Of a stretch of 64,000 bases of DNA, positions 46,555-55,544 are shown piece by piece (position 1 is the stretch's first letter; the number at the start of each line of letters is the position of its first letter). A model generated the notes under the pieces. It was not told where the DNA came from. It searched no databases and saw only the letters and a list, made by a program, of their open reading frames with translations. A program made the position numbers and the translations under genes. The stretch comes from VXYL01 sp965199875 (GTDB taxonomy: Bacteria > Pseudomonadota > Gammaproteobacteria > Pseudomonadales > Azotimanducaceae). The stretch is from positions 1,798,001-1,862,000 of the forward strand of contig OZ241346.1 of assembly GCA_965199875.1 (NCBI GenBank), given 5' to 3'.

Positions 46555-47967
46555 TCAAGCCGCCGGCGTCGTCGTCCGCCGACGGGCTTCCGCCAAGGCG
46601 GAGCGCACCGCTTCGGGCGCCGTGCCGCCGACGTGGTTGCGCGCTGCTACGGAACCGTCCAGCGCGAGCACGTCGTAGACGTCGGGTTCAATCGCCGGCG
46701 ACAGCTCTTTGAACGCCTCGATGCTTACGTCCGACAGCGCGATTCCCTGCTCGATGGCAAGCGCCACTGCTTGGCCGACGATGGCGTGGGCGTCTCGGAA
46801 CGGCACGCCCTTGCGCACCAGGTAGTCGGCTAGGTCGGTTGCGGTGGCGAAACCGGCTTCGGCGGCGCGGCGCATGGCTTCGGGGTTCGGTTCCAGCGCC
46901 GAGACGATGCCGGCCATCGCTTGCAGGCAGTCGAGCAGGGTGTCGGCGGTGTCGAACAGGGGCTGCTTGTCCTCCTGGTTGTCGCGGTTGTAGGCCAGGG
47001 GCTGGCCCTTCATCAGCACCAGGAGCGCCTGCAGGTTGCCGATCAGCCGGCCGCTCTTGCCGCGGATCAGCTCGGCGACGTCCGGGTTCTTCTTCTGCGG
47101 CATGATGCTCGAACCGGTGCAGTAGGCATCCGGCAGCGTCACGAAATCCCAGTGCGGCGCGGTCCACAGCACCAGCTCTTCGCACCAGCGGGAAAGATGC
47201 ACGGCGGCGATGCTGGCCGCGGCGCAGAACTCCAGCGCGAAGTCGCGGTCGCTGACGGCATCGAGGGAGTTGCCGCTTGGCGCGTCGAAGCCGAGTTCGG
47301 CGGCGGTCTGCGCCCGGTCGATGGGGAAGGTGGTGCCGGCCAGCGCGGCGCTGCCGAGGGGCGAGACGTTCAGCCGCCGCCGGCAGTCGCGAAAGCGCTC
47401 GCGGTCGCGCGCCGCCATCTCGAACCACGCCAGCAGATGGTGCGCGAAGGTCACTGGCTGGGCGGCTTGCAGATGGGTGAAGCCGGGCATGACGGTTTCG
47501 ACGTGCCGCTCCGCCAGATCGGTCAGCGCCGTCATCAGCGCCGTCAAGCGCTGGTCGACGTCGTCGATGCGATCGCGCAGCCACAGGCGCACGTCCGTGG
47601 CCACCTGGTCGTTGCGCGAGCGGCCGGTGTGCAGCTTCTTGCCGGCGTCGCCAATCAGCTCTGTGAGACGCGCCTCGATGTTCATGTGGACGTCTTCCAG
47701 GGACTCGCGCCAGACGAACTCGCCACGCTCGATCTCCTCGCGGATGGCGGCCAGGCCATCGACGATGGCGCGATGTTCCGATGCGGCAAGAACGCCGATG
47801 CCATGCAGCATGTTGGCGTGGGCGATGGAGCCTTGGATGTCGTAGTGGTATAACCGCGCATCGGTTTGCACGGACGCGGTGAATCGAGACACGAACTCGT
47901 CCGTGGGTTCGGAAAAGCGCCCGCCCCACAAGCTGGGGTTGGCAGGGCGCCGGGGTTTTCGATTCAC
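46555..47967 (-). CDS. argH: Argininosuccinate lyase
   Basis: 470 residues from GTG 47967 (MNRKPRRPANPSLWGGRFSE). The lyase signature GSSIMPQKKNPD (about 284-295) and HTGRSRNDQVATD are complete. It splits argininosuccinate to arginine and fumarate, the last step of arginine synthesis. It diverges from hemC across 57 bp, the arrangement seen in Pseudomonas. TATACT (minus strand, 48010-48005) may be its -10 box. Confidence 0.95.
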   Translation of the reverse strand: MNRKPRRPANPSLWGGRFSEPTDEFVSRFTASVQTDARLYHYDIQGSIAHANMLHGIGVLAASEHRAIVDGLAAIREEIERGEFVWRESLEDVHMNIEARLTELIGDAGKKLHTGRSRNDQVATDVRLWLRDRIDDVDQRLTALMTALTDLAERHVETVMPGFTHLQAAQPVTFAHHLLAWFEMAARDRERFRDCRRRLNVSPLGSAALAGTTFPIDRAQTAAELGFDAPSGNSLDAVSDRDFALEFCAAASIAAVHLSRWCEELVLWTAPHWDFVTLPDAYCTGSSIMPQKKNPDVAELIRGKSGRLIGNLQALLVLMKGQPLAYNRDNQEDKQPLFDTADTLLDCLQAMAGIVSALEPNPEAMRRAAEAGFATATDLADYLVRKGVPFRDAHAIVGQAVALAIEQGIALSDVSIEAFKELSPAIEPDVYDVLALDGSVAARNHVGGTAPEAVRSALAEARRRTTTPAA

Positions 47968-48024
47968 GGGTGGTTCGCTCGCGCATGAGAGCCGTGGTAG
48001 CCGCAGTATAGGGGCGAACTCGCC

Positions 48025-48951
48025 TTGCCAAACAGCCGCCCGCGCATCCGCATCGCCACCCGCCGCAGCCAGCTGGCCATCGCCCAGGCGAACGCCGTTG
48101 CCGAGCGGCTGCGCGCGCTTGAACCCGGCCTGCGCACGGAGCTGCTGGAAATCACCACCCAAGGCGATCGCGCCAGTGCCGAGGACGCGCCCCTCACCAG
48201 CAAAGGCGCGTTCGTCGAGGCGCTGGAAGACGCCTTGTCGAGCAGCCGCGCCGACCTCGCCGTCCACAGCATGAAGGACGTGCCCGGCAGCGTGCCGGAC
48301 CACTTCGCCCTGGTCGCCTTCGGGGAACGAGCGGATGCCCGGGACGCGCTGCTGACCCGGCAGCGGAACGGCCCCGGCAACCTCGGCGGGCTGCCGCCCG
48401 GGGCCCGGGTCGGCACCTCCAGCCTGCGCCGCCGCACCCAGCTCCTGGCGTCCCATCCACTGCTTGAAGTGGCACCGCTGCGCGGCAACGTCGACACCCG
48501 CTTGCGGCGGCTCGACGCTGGCGACGTGGATGCCCTGCTGCTGGCGTGCGCCGGCTTGGATCGTCTGGGCCTGGGCCGGCGCATCGACCAGCGGCTCGGT
48601 GTCGAGGTCTTGGTTCCGGCACCCGGCCAAGGCGCGCTGGCGGTGGAGTACTCCGCCGAACGCGAAGATCTGGACGAGTTGCTCGGCAGAGCGGCCGACG
48701 AACCTTCGCAACGGGCTGTGGCCGCCGAACGGCTGCTTGCCCGGCAGCTGGGCGCGGACTGCGCAACGCCCCTCGGCGTCCACTGCCAGCCGGCGGAGTC
48801 TGCTTGGCGGCTGGTGGCCGTGCTCGCGGACGCTTCCCGCCAAGTCCTGCGTGTTGAACTCGCCGGCGCAGCACCGCTTGCCTTGGCCGAGGCCGCCGCC
48901 GAACGGCTGCTCGCGCTGGGTGCCGCCGAACTGCTGAACGCCAATCGCTGA
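48025..48951 (+). CDS. hemC: Hydroxymethylbilane synthase (porphobilinogen deaminase)
   Basis: 308 residues from TTG 48025 (MPNSRPRIRIATRRSQLAIA). The dipyrromethane cofactor binds C246 in GADCATPLGVHC. Substrate-binding arginines are in GTSSLRRRTQLL and LRGNVDTRLRRL. It joins four porphobilinogens in haem synthesis. It is the first gene of hemC-hemD-hemX-hemY with short gaps. Confidence 0.95.
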   Translation: MPNSRPRIRIATRRSQLAIAQANAVAERLRALEPGLRTELLEITTQGDRASAEDAPLTSKGAFVEALEDALSSSRADLAVHSMKDVPGSVPDHFALVAFGERADARDALLTRQRNGPGNLGGLPPGARVGTSSLRRRTQLLASHPLLEVAPLRGNVDTRLRRLDAGDVDALLLACAGLDRLGLGRRIDQRLGVEVLVPAPGQGALAVEYSAEREDLDELLGRAADEPSQRAVAAERLLARQLGADCATPLGVHCQPAESAWRLVAVLADASRQVLRVELAGAAPLALAEAAAERLLALGAAELLNANR

Positions 48952-48958
48952 AGGTTCG

Positions 48959-49669
48959 ATGCGGGTTTGGATCACACGCACGCAGCCCGGCGCGGACCGC
49001 CTCGCCAAGGCTCTGACGGCGCATGGCTACGAGACCTTCGCCGCGCCCGTGCTGGGTATTGAACGAGTGCCTTCGCAACCGCCGGAGGGCAGTTTCGAGC
49101 AGGTGGTGTTCGTCTCTGAACACGCCGTCGCCGAAGCCGTTGCCAACGGCTGTCTGCGCGCCTCCTGGCGCGGTTGTCCGTGGCTGGCCATCGGCGCTGC
49201 GGCGCACCGCCTGCTGCGCGGCCACGGCGTCGCGCCCGGCATGGCGCCCGCGGCTTCCTCCGAAGACCTGATCGAAAGGTTGCGCCCAGCGCCGAAACGG
49301 ATGTTGATCGTCAAGGGCGAGGGCGGCAGCGAAACCCTGCAACGCTGGTTGCGCGAGGCGAACGGAGAAGCTGCGGAGTGGAACGTCTACCGACGGCGGC
49401 CGCTGTCGCCGGACATCGCCGGCGAGGCCATCGATGCGATCGCCGCCGGCAGCGGCGAAGGCCTGCGGGTGGTGCAAAGACTGTGGTTCGGCGACCGCCG
49501 ATCGGCCGCGGTGCCGCTCCTGGCGCCGTCGTCGCGGGTTGCCGACATGGCAGAGCGGTTGGGTTTCCACAACGTGGTTGTTACCCTCGGCGCCAACCCC
49601 GATGCCGTGCTCGAAGGGCTTTGCGCCCAATCGAAGCAGTCGCGGGGTTGCGGGGGTCGCTGGGAATGA
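48959..49669 (+). CDS. hemD: Uroporphyrinogen-III synthase
   Basis: 236 residues beginning MRVWITRTQPGADRLAKALT, 7 bp after hemC. Low conservation is normal for HemD; FEQVVFVSEHAVAEA and FHNVVVTLGANPDAVLEGL fit the family. It closes hydroxymethylbilane with inversion of ring D. Confidence 0.9.
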   Translation: MRVWITRTQPGADRLAKALTAHGYETFAAPVLGIERVPSQPPEGSFEQVVFVSEHAVAEAVANGCLRASWRGCPWLAIGAAAHRLLRGHGVAPGMAPAASSEDLIERLRPAPKRMLIVKGEGGSETLQRWLREANGEAAEWNVYRRRPLSPDIAGEAIDAIAAGSGEGLRVVQRLWFGDRRSAAVPLLAPSSRVADMAERLGFHNVVVTLGANPDAVLEGLCAQSKQSRGCGGRWE

Positions 49670-49682
49670 GCGGGAGGAGTGC

Positions 49683-50759
49683 GTGAGCGAAGCCGAGCCG
49701 ACGGATCCGCCGGGGGCGCCCGAAGAGCCGGTGCCCGCGAGGCCACGTTCAGGACGCGGCTTGGCAGCTCTGGCGCTGTTCCTCGCTCTGCTGGCCTGTG
49801 GCGGCTCTGGCGGCGTCGCCTATTGGCTGTGGCAGCAGCAGGCGGACGACGACACCGCCGAGCGGCAGGACGCCTTGCAGGCCGAGATGGCGAACTTGCA
49901 GCAGCGCGTCGACCAGGCCGAAGACGCGCAAGCGCAGGTCGACGCCGTGCAAGAACAGCTGGAAACCCAGCTGGCCGCGCTGCAACGGTCGCAAGCCAGA
50001 CTCCGCGACACCTTGGCCAGTGCCGCCAGCCAAGCCGTCAACCGGCCCGTCCAGCCCGGCAGCTGGCGCACGGCCGAGGCCGAGTATCTGCTGCGCATCG
50101 CCAACCATCGCCTGCTGATGGAACGCGACGCCCTCGGCGCCCATCGCCTGCTGAGCCTGGCGGACGAGATTCTCGCGCAGGTGGACGGCTTCGCCTACCA
50201 CGACGTGCGCGTCCTGCTGGCCGACGAACTCGCCGCGCTCCGCGACACCCGCCACGTCGATGTGCAGGGCGTCTATCTGCGCCTGCAAGCGCTCCGGGAC
50301 GCGATGGGCAGACTGCCGCTGCGCCTCGCCGAATACACCGCTCGGCAGGAAGATGCCGCCGAAGCATCCGCGCACGCCGAGGCGTCCCTGCTGGACGCTT
50401 TGCTGGAACGCTTGGCGGGCCTCGTTCGCTTCCGCCGTCACGACGAGGATCAAGTGCGGCCGCTCTTGGCGCCGCGCCAGGCCGACTATCTGGAACTGCG
50501 CCTCGGCCTGGCGCTGGACCGCGCCCAGCTGGCCGCGCTGCGCTTCGACGAAGGCGTCTACCGGGGAAGCCTGAACGACGCTCGGGACTTGCTGCGTCGC
50601 TACGTCGACAGCACCCGCCGGCAATCCATCGAGGTGGCTGCCCAGCTCGGCGAGCTGGCCGCGTTGGACATCGCCACGCCACTGCCGGACATCTCGGCAT
50701 CGCTGGCCAGGCTGGCGGAGATTCGCCAAGCCCGCACCGCCGAGCAGGCCGCCCGATGA
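49683..50759 (+). CDS. hemX: HemX-like membrane protein
   Basis: 358 residues from GTG 49683, with GGGAGGAG upstream. A proline-rich cytosolic start, one membrane helix (LAALALFLALLACGGSGGVA), a coiled coil (about 60-110) and a periplasmic domain with WRTAEAEYLLRIANHRLLME. Found between hemD and hemY in many gammaproteobacteria; it was once thought a methylase, but no SAM site is seen here. It overlaps hemY by ATGA. Confidence 0.88.
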   Translation: MSEAEPTDPPGAPEEPVPARPRSGRGLAALALFLALLACGGSGGVAYWLWQQQADDDTAERQDALQAEMANLQQRVDQAEDAQAQVDAVQEQLETQLAALQRSQARLRDTLASAASQAVNRPVQPGSWRTAEAEYLLRIANHRLLMERDALGAHRLLSLADEILAQVDGFAYHDVRVLLADELAALRDTRHVDVQGVYLRLQALRDAMGRLPLRLAEYTARQEDAAEASAHAEASLLDALLERLAGLVRFRRHDEDQVRPLLAPRQADYLELRLGLALDRAQLAALRFDEGVYRGSLNDARDLLRRYVDSTRRQSIEVAAQLGELAALDIATPLPDISASLARLAEIRQARTAEQAAR

Positions 50760-51946
50760 CTCGGCTGCTGATCGCCGCGGCGGTTGCCCTGGCCCTTGGC
50801 GGTGCGCTGGCCGTGCTGTTGCTGCGCGACCCAGGCTACGTGCTGATCTCCTACGCCAGGACGACGTTGGAGACCAGCCTCTGGTTCGCCGTGCTGGCAC
50901 TGCTGCTGCTGTTGCTGACGATCTACGCGATCTCGTTCGTCGCTCGCCGGAGCTTGCGCGGCGGTGCCCGGCTGGGCGCCTGGATGTCTTCGCGCCGGCA
51001 CCGCTCGGCGCGCCTGCGCGCGCGGCAGGGTGCCATGCTGCTGGCAGAAGGCCGCTGGCAGGAAGCCGGCCGGGCGCTTGCCGCGGCACGGTCGCCGGAC
51101 ACGCCGCTGTTGGAGAACTTCGCGCTGGCCCAGGCGCTGAACGAAGCCGGGGATTTCAACGCCAGAGACGAGGCATTGGAACAAGCCAAGGGCGACGCCG
51201 AGGACGAGTCCGCGTTCGTCGCGGAGCTGGTGCGCTCGGAACTGCAGCAGGCCAAGGGCCAGTGGCAGGAGAGCGTCGCCACGTTGCAGCCGCTGCAACG
51301 GCAGAAGGCACGCCACCCGCTGGTTCTACAGCGCCTGTTCGCCGCCTACCAGGCGCTCGATCAGTGGGACGCCGTGGCGGAACTGGCGCCGTCCCTGCCG
51401 GAAGACCTGGACGCAGCAACGCAAGCCGCCATCTGGCGCTATCGTCTTGCCAAGAGCCAGCACAGCGACGATGCCGCGCGCCATGCCAGCAACACTTGGA
51501 AGGCCGCGCCGAAGTCCCTGCGCGACGATGAAGACCTGCTCTTGGACTACGTGGGGATTCTGGTTCGCGGCGGCGCTCTCGATGCCGCGGAGGCCGCGCT
51601 GCGGCAAGGCGTCAAGCGCCGCTGGACCACCTCGTGGGTGCGTCGCTACGGCGAGATCCGCGCCAATCCGAAGGCCCAGCTGACCACCGCCTCGGCCTGG
51701 CTGAAGGACCATGCCGAGGACGCGACGCTGCTGCTGACCGTCGGCCGGCTGGCGCTGGCGGCAGGGGATTCGCAACGCGGCCGCGAGTGCCTCGAAGCAA
51801 GCGCCAAGGCGCAGCCCGACGCGGACGCCCTGGTGGAACTGGCAACGCTAAGCGAGGCGAACGGCGACCTGCCCGCGGCCAATCGGTATTTTCGCCAAGC
51901 TCTCGCGGCCCCGGAAGCGCTCAACCAACCAGCGCCGACCGCGTGA
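50756..51946 (+). CDS. hemY: HemY-type TPR membrane protein
   Basis: 396 residues. Two amino-terminal membrane helices (LLIAAAVALALGGALAVLLL and FAVLALLLLLLTIYAISFV) are followed by tetratricopeptide-like helices (ALAQALNEAGDFNARDEALE, LVELATLSEANGDLPAANRY). This is the gammaproteobacterial HemY of the haem operon, not protoporphyrinogen oxidase. Role in haem synthesis is indirect. Confidence 0.9.
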   Translation: MTRLLIAAAVALALGGALAVLLLRDPGYVLISYARTTLETSLWFAVLALLLLLLTIYAISFVARRSLRGGARLGAWMSSRRHRSARLRARQGAMLLAEGRWQEAGRALAAARSPDTPLLENFALAQALNEAGDFNARDEALEQAKGDAEDESAFVAELVRSELQQAKGQWQESVATLQPLQRQKARHPLVLQRLFAAYQALDQWDAVAELAPSLPEDLDAATQAAIWRYRLAKSQHSDDAARHASNTWKAAPKSLRDDEDLLLDYVGILVRGGALDAAEAALRQGVKRRWTTSWVRRYGEIRANPKAQLTTASAWLKDHAEDATLLLTVGRLALAAGDSQRGRECLEASAKAQPDADALVELATLSEANGDLPAANRYFRQALAAPEALNQPAPTA

Positions 51947-51971
51947 AACCAGCGCCGCGCGAACGAATGGC

Positions 51972-53237
51972 CTAGCGCCCGCCGCGCATCGAGGCGAAGA
52001 ACTCCTCGTTGGTCTTGGTTTCCTTCAGCTTGTCGACCATGAACTCGATGGCGGCGATGTCGTCCATGTCGTGCAGCAGCTTGCGCAGAATCCAGACGCG
52101 CTGCAGTTCGTCGTTGGAGAGCAGCCGTTCCTCGCGGCGGGTGCCGGAGCGGCGGATGTTGATGGCCGGCCAAACGCGCTTCTCGGCGATCTTGCGCTCC
52201 AGGTGGATTTCCAAGTTGCCGCGGCCCTTGAACTCCTCGTAGATCACTTCGTCCATCTTCGAGCCGGTGTCGATCAGCGCCGTGGCGACGATGGTCAGGC
52301 TGCCGCCCTCGATGAAGTTGCGGGCGGCGCCGTAGAAGCGCTTCGGGCGCTCCAGCGCGTTGGCGTCGACGCCGCCGGTGAGCACCTTGCCGGAGGACGG
52401 CACGATGGTGTTGTAGGCGCGCGCCAGGCGGGTGATGGAGTCGAGCAGGATGACGACGTCCTTCTGGTGTTCCACCAGGCGCTTGGCCTTCTCGATGACC
52501 ATCTCGGCCACCTGAACATGGCGCGAAGGCGGCTCGTCGAAGGTGCTGGCCACCACTTCGCCGCGCACCATGCGCCGCATGTCGGTGACTTCCTCGGGGC
52601 GTTCGTCGATCAGCAGCACGATGAGCACGACGTTGGGATTGTTGGCGGCGATGGAGTCCGCGACGTTCTGCAGCATCAGCGTCTTGCCCGCTTTCGGCGG
52701 CGACACGATCAGCGCCCGCTGACCCTTGCCGATGGGGGCGATGAGGTCGACGATGCGGGAGGAGAGGTCCTGGCTGGTGCCGTTGCCGCGTTCCAGGGTC
52801 AGGCGTTCGTCGGGGAAATCGGGCGTCAGGTTCTCGAATAGGATTTTCTGCTTCTTGGAATGCGGCTCGCTGAAGTTCACCTCGTCGATCTTCAGCAGCG
52901 CGAAGTAGCGCTCGCCGCCGCCCTTCGGCGGTCTGATCTTGCCAGCGATGCCGTCCCCCGTGCGCAGGTTGAACCGGCGTATCTGGTTCTGCGAGACGTA
53001 GATGTCGTCCGGCCCGGCGAGGTAGGAACTGTCCGCCGAACGCAGGAAGCCGTAGCCGTCCGGCAGGATCTCCAGCGTCCCTTCGCCGTAGATGTCCTCG
53101 CCGTTGGTGGCCTGACGGCGCAGGATCGCCGCTACCACCTCCTGCTTGCGCGAACGCGCCAGGTTGTCGAGGCCCATGTCGTGGGCCATGTCGACCAGTT
53201 CGCCTACGGGCTTTCGTTTCAGGTCTGTCAGATTCAT
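51972..53237 (-). CDS. rho: Transcription termination factor Rho
   Basis: 421 residues. The RNA-binding cold-shock-like domain has DGYGFLRSADSSYLAGPDDI. The ATPase P-loop is SPPKAGKTLMLQ (about 180), Walker B VVILLDSITRLARAYN, the Q/R loops RSGTRREERLL. Full length for the family. It ends 25 bp from the convergent hemY and lies downstream of trxA on the same strand. Confidence 0.97.
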   Translation of the reverse strand: MNLTDLKRKPVGELVDMAHDMGLDNLARSRKQEVVAAILRRQATNGEDIYGEGTLEILPDGYGFLRSADSSYLAGPDDIYVSQNQIRRFNLRTGDGIAGKIRPPKGGGERYFALLKIDEVNFSEPHSKKQKILFENLTPDFPDERLTLERGNGTSQDLSSRIVDLIAPIGKGQRALIVSPPKAGKTLMLQNVADSIAANNPNVVLIVLLIDERPEEVTDMRRMVRGEVVASTFDEPPSRHVQVAEMVIEKAKRLVEHQKDVVILLDSITRLARAYNTIVPSSGKVLTGGVDANALERPKRFYGAARNFIEGGSLTIVATALIDTGSKMDEVIYEEFKGRGNLEIHLERKIAEKRVWPAINIRRSGTRREERLLSNDELQRVWILRKLLHDMDDIAAIEFMVDKLKETKTNEEFFASMRGGR

Positions 53238-53504
53238 GGATGGTTCTTCAATGGGAACAAGGGGTGGAATGGAGAGGGGCGGCGCATTGCGTGCGCTCTT
53301 GGGGTGGTGGCGGATGGGTGGTTGGGAGGCGGCGGAGCTGCTTTGCGGTTCGCCGGGGCGAACCTTAACACAGGCGTTTTGCGCCTTGCCAGCGCGTTGA
53401 TTGCAGCCATCGCGGCCGTGGCGGGCACCGCAGCCACGGCCGCCGCCGTCCGCCGCGCCGCCATCTTGCGGCGCGGCCTGCTGCCTGGTGACGTGGCCCA
53501 GGCA
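53238..53504. other. rho leader with two GC-rich hairpins
   Basis: 267 bp between trxA and rho. GGCCGTGGC/GCCACGGCC (53414-53441) and CCGCGCCGC/GCGGCGCGG (53453-53476, 6-nt loop) can fold just after the trxA stop, without a T-tract. The second is a good stalling or mRNA-end hairpin. An alanine-rich frame here is not convincing as a gene. Confidence 0.5.
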
Positions 53505-53831
53505 TCAGATGTTGCTGTCCAGGAAGGACGCTAGCTGCGACTTCGACAGGGCGCCGACCTTGGTGGCCTCCACCTCGCCGTTGCGGAACAGCATCAGCGT
53601 CGGGATGCCGCGGATGCCGTACTTCGGCGGCGTCTGCTGGTTCTCGTCGATGTCCAGCTTGCACACCTGCACGCGGCCGGCGTACTCCTCGGCGATCTCT
53701 TCGAGAATCGGCGCGATCATCTTGCAGGGCCCGCACCACTCGGCCCAGTAGTCCACGAGTACCGGTTTGTCGGCGCCGAGGACTTTGTCGTCCCATTCGG
53801 CGTCGGTAATGTGTTGAATGTGCTCCGACAT
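53505..53831 (-). CDS. trxA: Thioredoxin
   Basis: 108 residues with the active site WCGPC (W32-C36) in WAEWCGPCKMIAPIL and the cis-proline in GIRGIPTLMLFRNG. It reduces protein disulfides in the cytosol. It sits upstream of rho as in E. coli and Pseudomonas. Confidence 0.97.
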   Translation of the reverse strand: MSEHIQHITDAEWDDKVLGADKPVLVDYWAEWCGPCKMIAPILEEIAEEYAGRVQVCKLDIDENQQTPPKYGIRGIPTLMLFRNGEVEATKVGALSKSQLASFLDSNI

Positions 53832-54296
53832 TGGCGGCTCCTTTGGTGGTAAGCGGTGGATGGCAGGAAGGCAACGGTTGCGCATGCTACACCGTTGCTC
53901 GGCAACATTGGACGAAACCCCGCGCCGGCAAGGTTGGAGGGCTGCCAGCGACGCGAATACAGTAGCACACTCTGGCGCCTCATCGAGCCCCAGTCGCCAG
54001 CGGCGAACGCCGTGCCCTAGAGCTCGCTGGCCACGCTCATTGTTGGCTGTCGAGACCCGGCCGAGAACGGCCGCTGTCGGGGACGTAGACCATCTCCCAT
54101 TCCCGGGGATCGATCCATTCCGCCCACCGCGTGCTGCCGTACAGCGCTCCGAGCGGCGATGTTCGGCAGGCCGGAGCTTGCGTCGACTTTCGATGGGCGA
54201 AAGCGGCGAAAGCCGCGGCAACTTTCAGCGATTTCTTACGTGGCGCATGGCGGATGTCGCTTTTCTTCGCCGAACCGGACCGTCCATGCTGGCGGA
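53832..54296. other. Spacer with duplication-junction relic
   Basis: 465 bp without a gene. It includes the relic 53967-54165 described separately. The first 130 bp (trxA upstream) show no clear promoter. Confidence 0.5.
53967..54165 (-). pseudogene. hemB 3' end joined to a pentapeptide-gene 3' end
   Basis: 53970-54040 resembles 60565-60640: GGCGCCTCATC...GTCGCCAGCG...GAACGCC...GCCCTA, with the last codons of hemB read as AGCTCGCTGGC. 54045-54165 resembles the end of the pentapeptide genes (GACGTAGACCATCTCCCATT, CCGGGGATCGATCC). The order is the reverse of that in the main locus, as expected at the seam of a tandem duplication. Confidence 0.6.
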
Positions 54297-55343
54297 GTGT
54301 ACGAAGACGAAATCAGCCACGTCGCCTTTGCCGACCCCGAGATGGTGCGCCACCTGCTCGTCCTGCTGCCGGGAGACGTCGTGGCGGGGCTGGACACGAG
54401 CCGGCTGCGGCGGCTGCCCACCAAGCAAGTTGGAAGGGGTGCCCGCCAGCGCGTGGCCGACATGGCCTGGGCCGTCGGTGCGCCGACGCCGGAGCGCCCA
54501 GACGCCGAGGCGCTGCTGGTGATCGAATTTCAGTCAGCACCGCATGTCCACATGGCGTTGCGCATGGAAGCCTACGTGGTTCTGCTGCGCCAGGAGATGG
54601 TCGCCAAACTGCCGGCCGCCGCTGGCCTGCCGCCCGTGCTGCCGGTGCTGGTCTACACCGGCGACCGCCCCTGGCGGCCGCCCAGCTTGCGGCAGCTGAC
54701 CGCGCCGGCACCGGCCGGGCTGCGGCGCTGGCAGCCGGAACTGGAGATGCTGACGCTTGACGCGGCGACGCCGAGCGCGGAGGATGGCGAAGTCAATCCG
54801 GCGGCGGCGCTGCTGCACTTGCAGCGCTGCCGACGACAGGAGGAACTGCCCGCTCTGGCTGCGGCGTTGTTCGGCGCGTTGCGACGAAACGGGCTTCTGG
54901 CGCTTGCGGAGCGGCTGTCCGACGCGCTGATGCAGATGCTGGCGGCGCGCTTCGGCGGCGAGACCGGCGTGGGACACGCAGAGGAACTGCAGCGCGCACT
55001 GCGCTACATGGAGGAACCGAGAATGCTGGCGGAAACAGTCACGCAATGGCGCCAGGAGGCGCTCGACGAGGGCAGGCGGCAGGGCGTGTCCGAAGGCAGG
55101 CGGCAGGGCGTGTCCGAGGGCAGGCGGCAGGGCGTGTCCGAAGGCATGTCGCACGAACGGGCGCTGTTGGGGCGCCAAGCGGCGCGACGGTTCGGCGTCG
55201 CCGCGGGCGATGCGCTGGTGGCCCTGCTGGCGAACGAGGAAGAAGCCGAACGGCTCGCGCAAGTGGGCGACCTGGTGGTCGACTGCGCAAGCGCGGAGGA
55301 ACTGCTGCGGCGCGGCAGAGGCCTGCTCAACGGCAGGAGCTAG
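54297..55343 (+). CDS. Rpn-type recombination-promoting nuclease / putative transposase
   Basis: 348 residues from GTG 54297 (MYEDEISHVAFADPEMVRHL); longer frames start in duplicated debris. The PD-(D/E)XK core is LLVIEFQSAPHVHMALRMEA, then LPVLVYTGDRPW. The tail has three exact repeats RRQGVSEG. Rpn nucleases cut DNA and promote RecA-independent recombination, which is of interest beside a tandem array. Confidence 0.78.
   Translation: MYEDEISHVAFADPEMVRHLLVLLPGDVVAGLDTSRLRRLPTKQVGRGARQRVADMAWAVGAPTPERPDAEALLVIEFQSAPHVHMALRMEAYVVLLRQEMVAKLPAAAGLPPVLPVLVYTGDRPWRPPSLRQLTAPAPAGLRRWQPELEMLTLDAATPSAEDGEVNPAAALLHLQRCRRQEELPALAAALFGALRRNGLLALAERLSDALMQMLAARFGGETGVGHAEELQRALRYMEEPRMLAETVTQWRQEALDEGRRQGVSEGRRQGVSEGRRQGVSEGMSHERALLGRQAARRFGVAAGDALVALLANEEEAERLAQVGDLVVDCASAEELLRRGRGLLNGRS
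55071..55142 (+). repeat. Three copies of a 24-bp in-frame repeat
   Basis: GGCAGGCGGCAGGGCGTGTC followed by CGAA, three times, differing at one base. It codes (GRRQGVSE)x3 in the Rpn-type gene, so copy-number change keeps frame. Confidence 0.85.
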
Positions 55344-55544
55344 CTCAGCTCAGTTCGTTCACCGCTGCTCAACCGCGCCCGCGATTCGATGGCGTGCTCC
55401 ACGACGCCAATTGCGGCCCGCTGGCGCTTCCCGCGTTTCCTTGCAGCCGTCATCGCGGTTCCTTTCGCCGGCATCCACGAACCCGGCTTGAGTCAGATCG
55501 CGGTAGCTCCTTTCCTTGCCGTCAAATGTCGCACACCCGCAGCT

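Noticed and set aside
53234..53464. Alanine-rich small ORF between rho and trxA
   Set aside because: Low-complexity frame over GC hairpins; no ribosome-binding site and no family resemblance.
55071..55142. Possible CRISPR array
   Set aside because: Three abutting 24-bp copies with no spacers, translated in frame as protein repeats.
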